This document shows, piece by piece, positions 37,982 to 39,523 of a DNA stretch of 39,523 nucleotides. A program made the translations under genes and the position numbers. The DNA is from Microcaldota archaeon. GTDB taxonomy: Archaea; Micrarchaeota; Micrarchaeia; Micrarchaeales; Micrarchaeaceae. Where the stretch lies: positions 1 to 39,523 of the forward strand of contig JASHRG010000038.1 of NCBI GenBank assembly GCA_030037495.1, in the 5' to 3' direction. Numbering within the stretch: position 1 is the first letter of the stretch; every line of letters begins with the position of its first letter. Below the pieces are notes generated by a model. The model did no database searches. It was not told the DNA's origin and worked only from the letters and a program-made list of their open reading frames with translations.

Positions 37982-38031
37982 GGTTAAGCCTATGTTTGTT
38001 GCTTTCTATTGATTATTAGCTTATTTAAGGA

Positions 38032-39117
38032 TTAGCCTGGTGTGCTTTTCCTCTCCTTTATGTCTATCACATATGAGCCGTTTGCGCTGTGCTCTACGGC
38101 AACAGCGCCATTCTGCATGGAGTTTGAGAGGAGCCCGTTTATGAATGCAAGCGACATCTCTATGAATTCCCTCCTTGAGTTCATCCTGTTGAAGTGTAGC
38201 CTTATGTGCATTGGCTTTGTTGCGAGTATTGCAGGGGTGCCGAAGTTGAGAAGCCTTATCGCATTCTGGAGCGCTGAGACCTTCGCCCTTCCGCCCATCG
38301 AGTCAAGCTTGTCGCCAACGCTCTTGCCTACATATGTGGCTATGTCTTTCACGTGCTCAATATATGCTGGGTCAAACAGCGATAGCGTCTCTAATAAGTA
38401 GTACTCGTTCTTGATGCACCTTTCATGCGCTCTTTTTGCATGGCTGGATTCTGCGACATGCTCAACTATGCGGCCAATGAGATCAGGTCCGTCAGGGTGG
38501 TGCTCCGGCTCGCCGCGATTTTCCGAAAACCTGCAGTATGCACCGCTGCCGTTCACGCATGATTTCTCCGTTATATTGACATACCTGTGATTGACAGAGC
38601 TCAGGAACCCTGATATTATACCTGCTTCGAATGCGTGGAGCGGTGCCCCTACCCTTGGGCCGTGCTTGTCATACACCCTGATCTCTATGTCATTCCCTGG
38701 AAGCGCTGTGAAGCTCACGGCCTTGTGGCCAGCATTCTGGAAGAATTCTACAAGGTCGACAACTGACTCCTCTGGGAGCATGTAGCCCCTGCCTGGGCTC
38801 TTTACCTTGTAGAGCGCCCTACCCAGCGAGATGCCATGCCTGTAGTTCACCTGCTTCATCCCCTCGCTCATGTTCGAGAGTACAGTACTGAGCATAAATG
38901 CCTCGTCAGGCACGCCTTCGCCCTTGGAATTACCCATTATGCTCCTGAGCACAGCCTCCTCATAGCCGACCGGCTCCTTATTCACAAAATCCATAGCACT
39001 AGCTTTGCCTGTGTCAGGACCTTTCTCCTGTGGCTTGCCTTTCTCTCTGGTCGTGGTTACGGTTTTCTGCAGGGTCCTTGCATGCTGCTTCCTATTCATG
39101 AGTCTCTTGGTCGCCAT
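38032..39117 (-). CDS. V4R (4-vinyl reductase-like) domain protein
   Basis: 361 residues. A basic, Lys/Thr-rich N-terminus (1-40) precedes a V4R-type sensor domain (about 85-200) with YRHGISLGRALY, then APLHAFEAGIISGFLSSV and ITEKSCVNGSGAYCRF, whose Cys187 and Cys195 stand where V4R proteins bind a metal. The second half (200-361) contains GKSVGDKLDSMGG and a degenerate second alpha/beta unit with MHIRLHFNRMNSRREFIEMSLAFINGLL. V4R domains bind small ligands in several regulators. No HTH can be seen, so its output is unknown. Upstream is the truncated Cys-motif membrane gene, 30 bases away on the same strand. Confidence 0.7.
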   Translation of the reverse strand: MATKRLMNRKQHARTLQKTVTTTREKGKPQEKGPDTGKASAMDFVNKEPVGYEEAVLRSIMGNSKGEGVPDEAFMLSTVLSNMSEGMKQVNYRHGISLGRALYKVKSPGRGYMLPEESVVDLVEFFQNAGHKAVSFTALPGNDIEIRVYDKHGPRVGAPLHAFEAGIISGFLSSVNHRYVNITEKSCVNGSGAYCRFSENRGEPEHHPDGPDLIGRIVEHVAESSHAKRAHERCIKNEYYLLETLSLFDPAYIEHVKDIATYVGKSVGDKLDSMGGRAKVSALQNAIRLLNFGTPAILATKPMHIRLHFNRMNSRREFIEMSLAFINGLLSNSMQNGAVAVEHSANGSYVIDIKERKSTPG

Positions 39118-39146
39118 CCAATAAACCCATCACACAGCCTTGGTCG

Positions 39147-39523
39147 CTACTTTTTCCTTATCTTGCATGATGGCCGCGATAGTTTATTCAAGTAGTATAA
39201 CACTACAAAGAGATTTATAGCTATCATTGCTGTGAGTATAGTTGTCTGGTTCATTGAAACGAAACTGTAGAGGGCAAAAGTCTGGGTTGCGCTGAGGCCG
39301 GTGGCGCTAAGGTCGAATATCAATGGCGCAGAGCATCCGCAGCCTCCTATCACGCCTCCAAGAAGCGTTGTTGCTGTGCCTAGTCCTGTTGACACCTCTT
39401 TTGCCTCATTGTTTCTTGTGTTCCTTATGGAATAAATCCCGATTGTGAGGGCGACGCTTGATGTTATTACAAGAAGGTAAAGAAGATAAATTGGAAACAC
39501 TACGAGCACAATTCCCCTGCCCT
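39147..39523 (-). CDS. Small membrane protein with a GGCGCSAP motif, 5' end beyond window
   Basis: The visible part has 125 residues, open to the right edge of the window; GTG 39509 is in frame but may be internal, since the hydrophobic sequence continues unchanged before it. Three TM segments are predicted (FPIYLLYLLVITSSVALTIG; ATTLLGGVIGGCGCSAPLIF; ILTAMIAINLFVVLYYL), with a basic tail. The middle segment has a Cys-Gly-Cys-Ser-Ala-Pro motif inside the membrane region, which is unusual and could bind a metal or heme. I cannot name a family. It lies 30 bp upstream of the V4R gene and may be in the same transcript. Confidence 0.6.
   Translation of the reverse strand, partial: GRGIVLVVFPIYLLYLLVITSSVALTIGIYSIRNTRNNEAKEVSTGLGTATTLLGGVIGGCGCSAPLIFDLSATGLSATQTFALYSFVSMNQTTILTAMIAINLFVVLYYLNKLSRPSCKIRKK

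Noticed and set aside
1-39523. CRISPR array, insertion sequence, rRNA or tRNA genes
   Set aside because: No regularly spaced repeats, transposase motifs, long inverted ends or rRNA/tRNA consensus stretches were seen on reading both strands.

Overview
The window is a stretch of archaeal chromosome. Evidence: an archaeal histone, SecY/Sec61-type translocon, exosome subunits Rrp4/Rrp41/Rrp42, SBDS, proteasome alpha, ribosomal proteins S8e, L37Ae and L41e, RNA polymerase subunit Rpb12 (RpoP), a short XPF-type nuclease, aTrm56, a KEOPS Cgi121 subunit, and TATA boxes about 25 bp ahead of many starts. Compact gene packing, heavy AGG/AGA and ATA codon use, bacterial-type gyrase, several lineage-specific small proteins and glycosylated surface proteins suggest a DPANN archaeon, most likely of the Micrarchaeota (ARMAN) type. 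That placement is an inference.

Layout. 1-2.9 kb is an AT-richer, accessory-looking edge: the end of rpiB, an AAA_14/DUF4143 ATPase behind a repeat-rich promoter, a HIT-like protein and a small membrane protein. 3.0-6.1 kb holds an MFS exporter translationally joined to exonuclease III, then a multi-pass membrane protein. 6.1-10.4 kb is on the minus strand: a membrane-spanning winged-helix protein with an external DUF4382-like and Cys-rich part, ornithine carbamoyltransferase, an unknown, S8e, another unknown and ThpR. 10.5-17.6 kb carries CTP synthase and a surface-glycan group: two family-2 glycosyltransferases, a flippase and a GT-C-like membrane protein. 17.7-23.9 kb has XPF nuclease, Cgi121, gyrB-gyrA and aTrm56. 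24.0-28.6 kb is the proteasome/exosome superoperon, psmA-SBDS-rrp4-rrp41-rrp42-rpl37Ae-unknown-unknown-rpoP. 28.6-30.1 kb, on the minus strand, is mscL (with a zinc ribbon), a candidate C/D box sRNA, histone, a zinc-ribbon protein and a PRC-barrel protein.

30.2-32.0 kb is the most striking locus: a thioredoxin whose CGPC active site is interrupted by a 496-residue intein with a LAGLIDADG endonuclease and a helix-turn-helix. The intein sits exactly before the first catalytic cysteine, so the splicing +1 nucleophile and the redox nucleophile are the same residue. 32.0-33.8 kb is hisS plus a conserved unknown. 33.9-39.5 kb holds an anchored surface protein, the tiny L41e gene, a glycine-rich pilin-like protein, secY, a V4R-domain protein and an edge-truncated Cys-motif membrane protein.

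Translation starts show a recurrent pattern: GTGAT, complementary to the usual archaeal 16S 3' end, lies 2-4 nt before the start and often contains the upstream gene's TGA stop. I used it to choose several starts, including a likely ACG start for aTrm56. No tRNA, rRNA, CRISPR array or insertion sequence was seen. The longest gene-free stretch is the roughly 160-bp structured leader before psmA.
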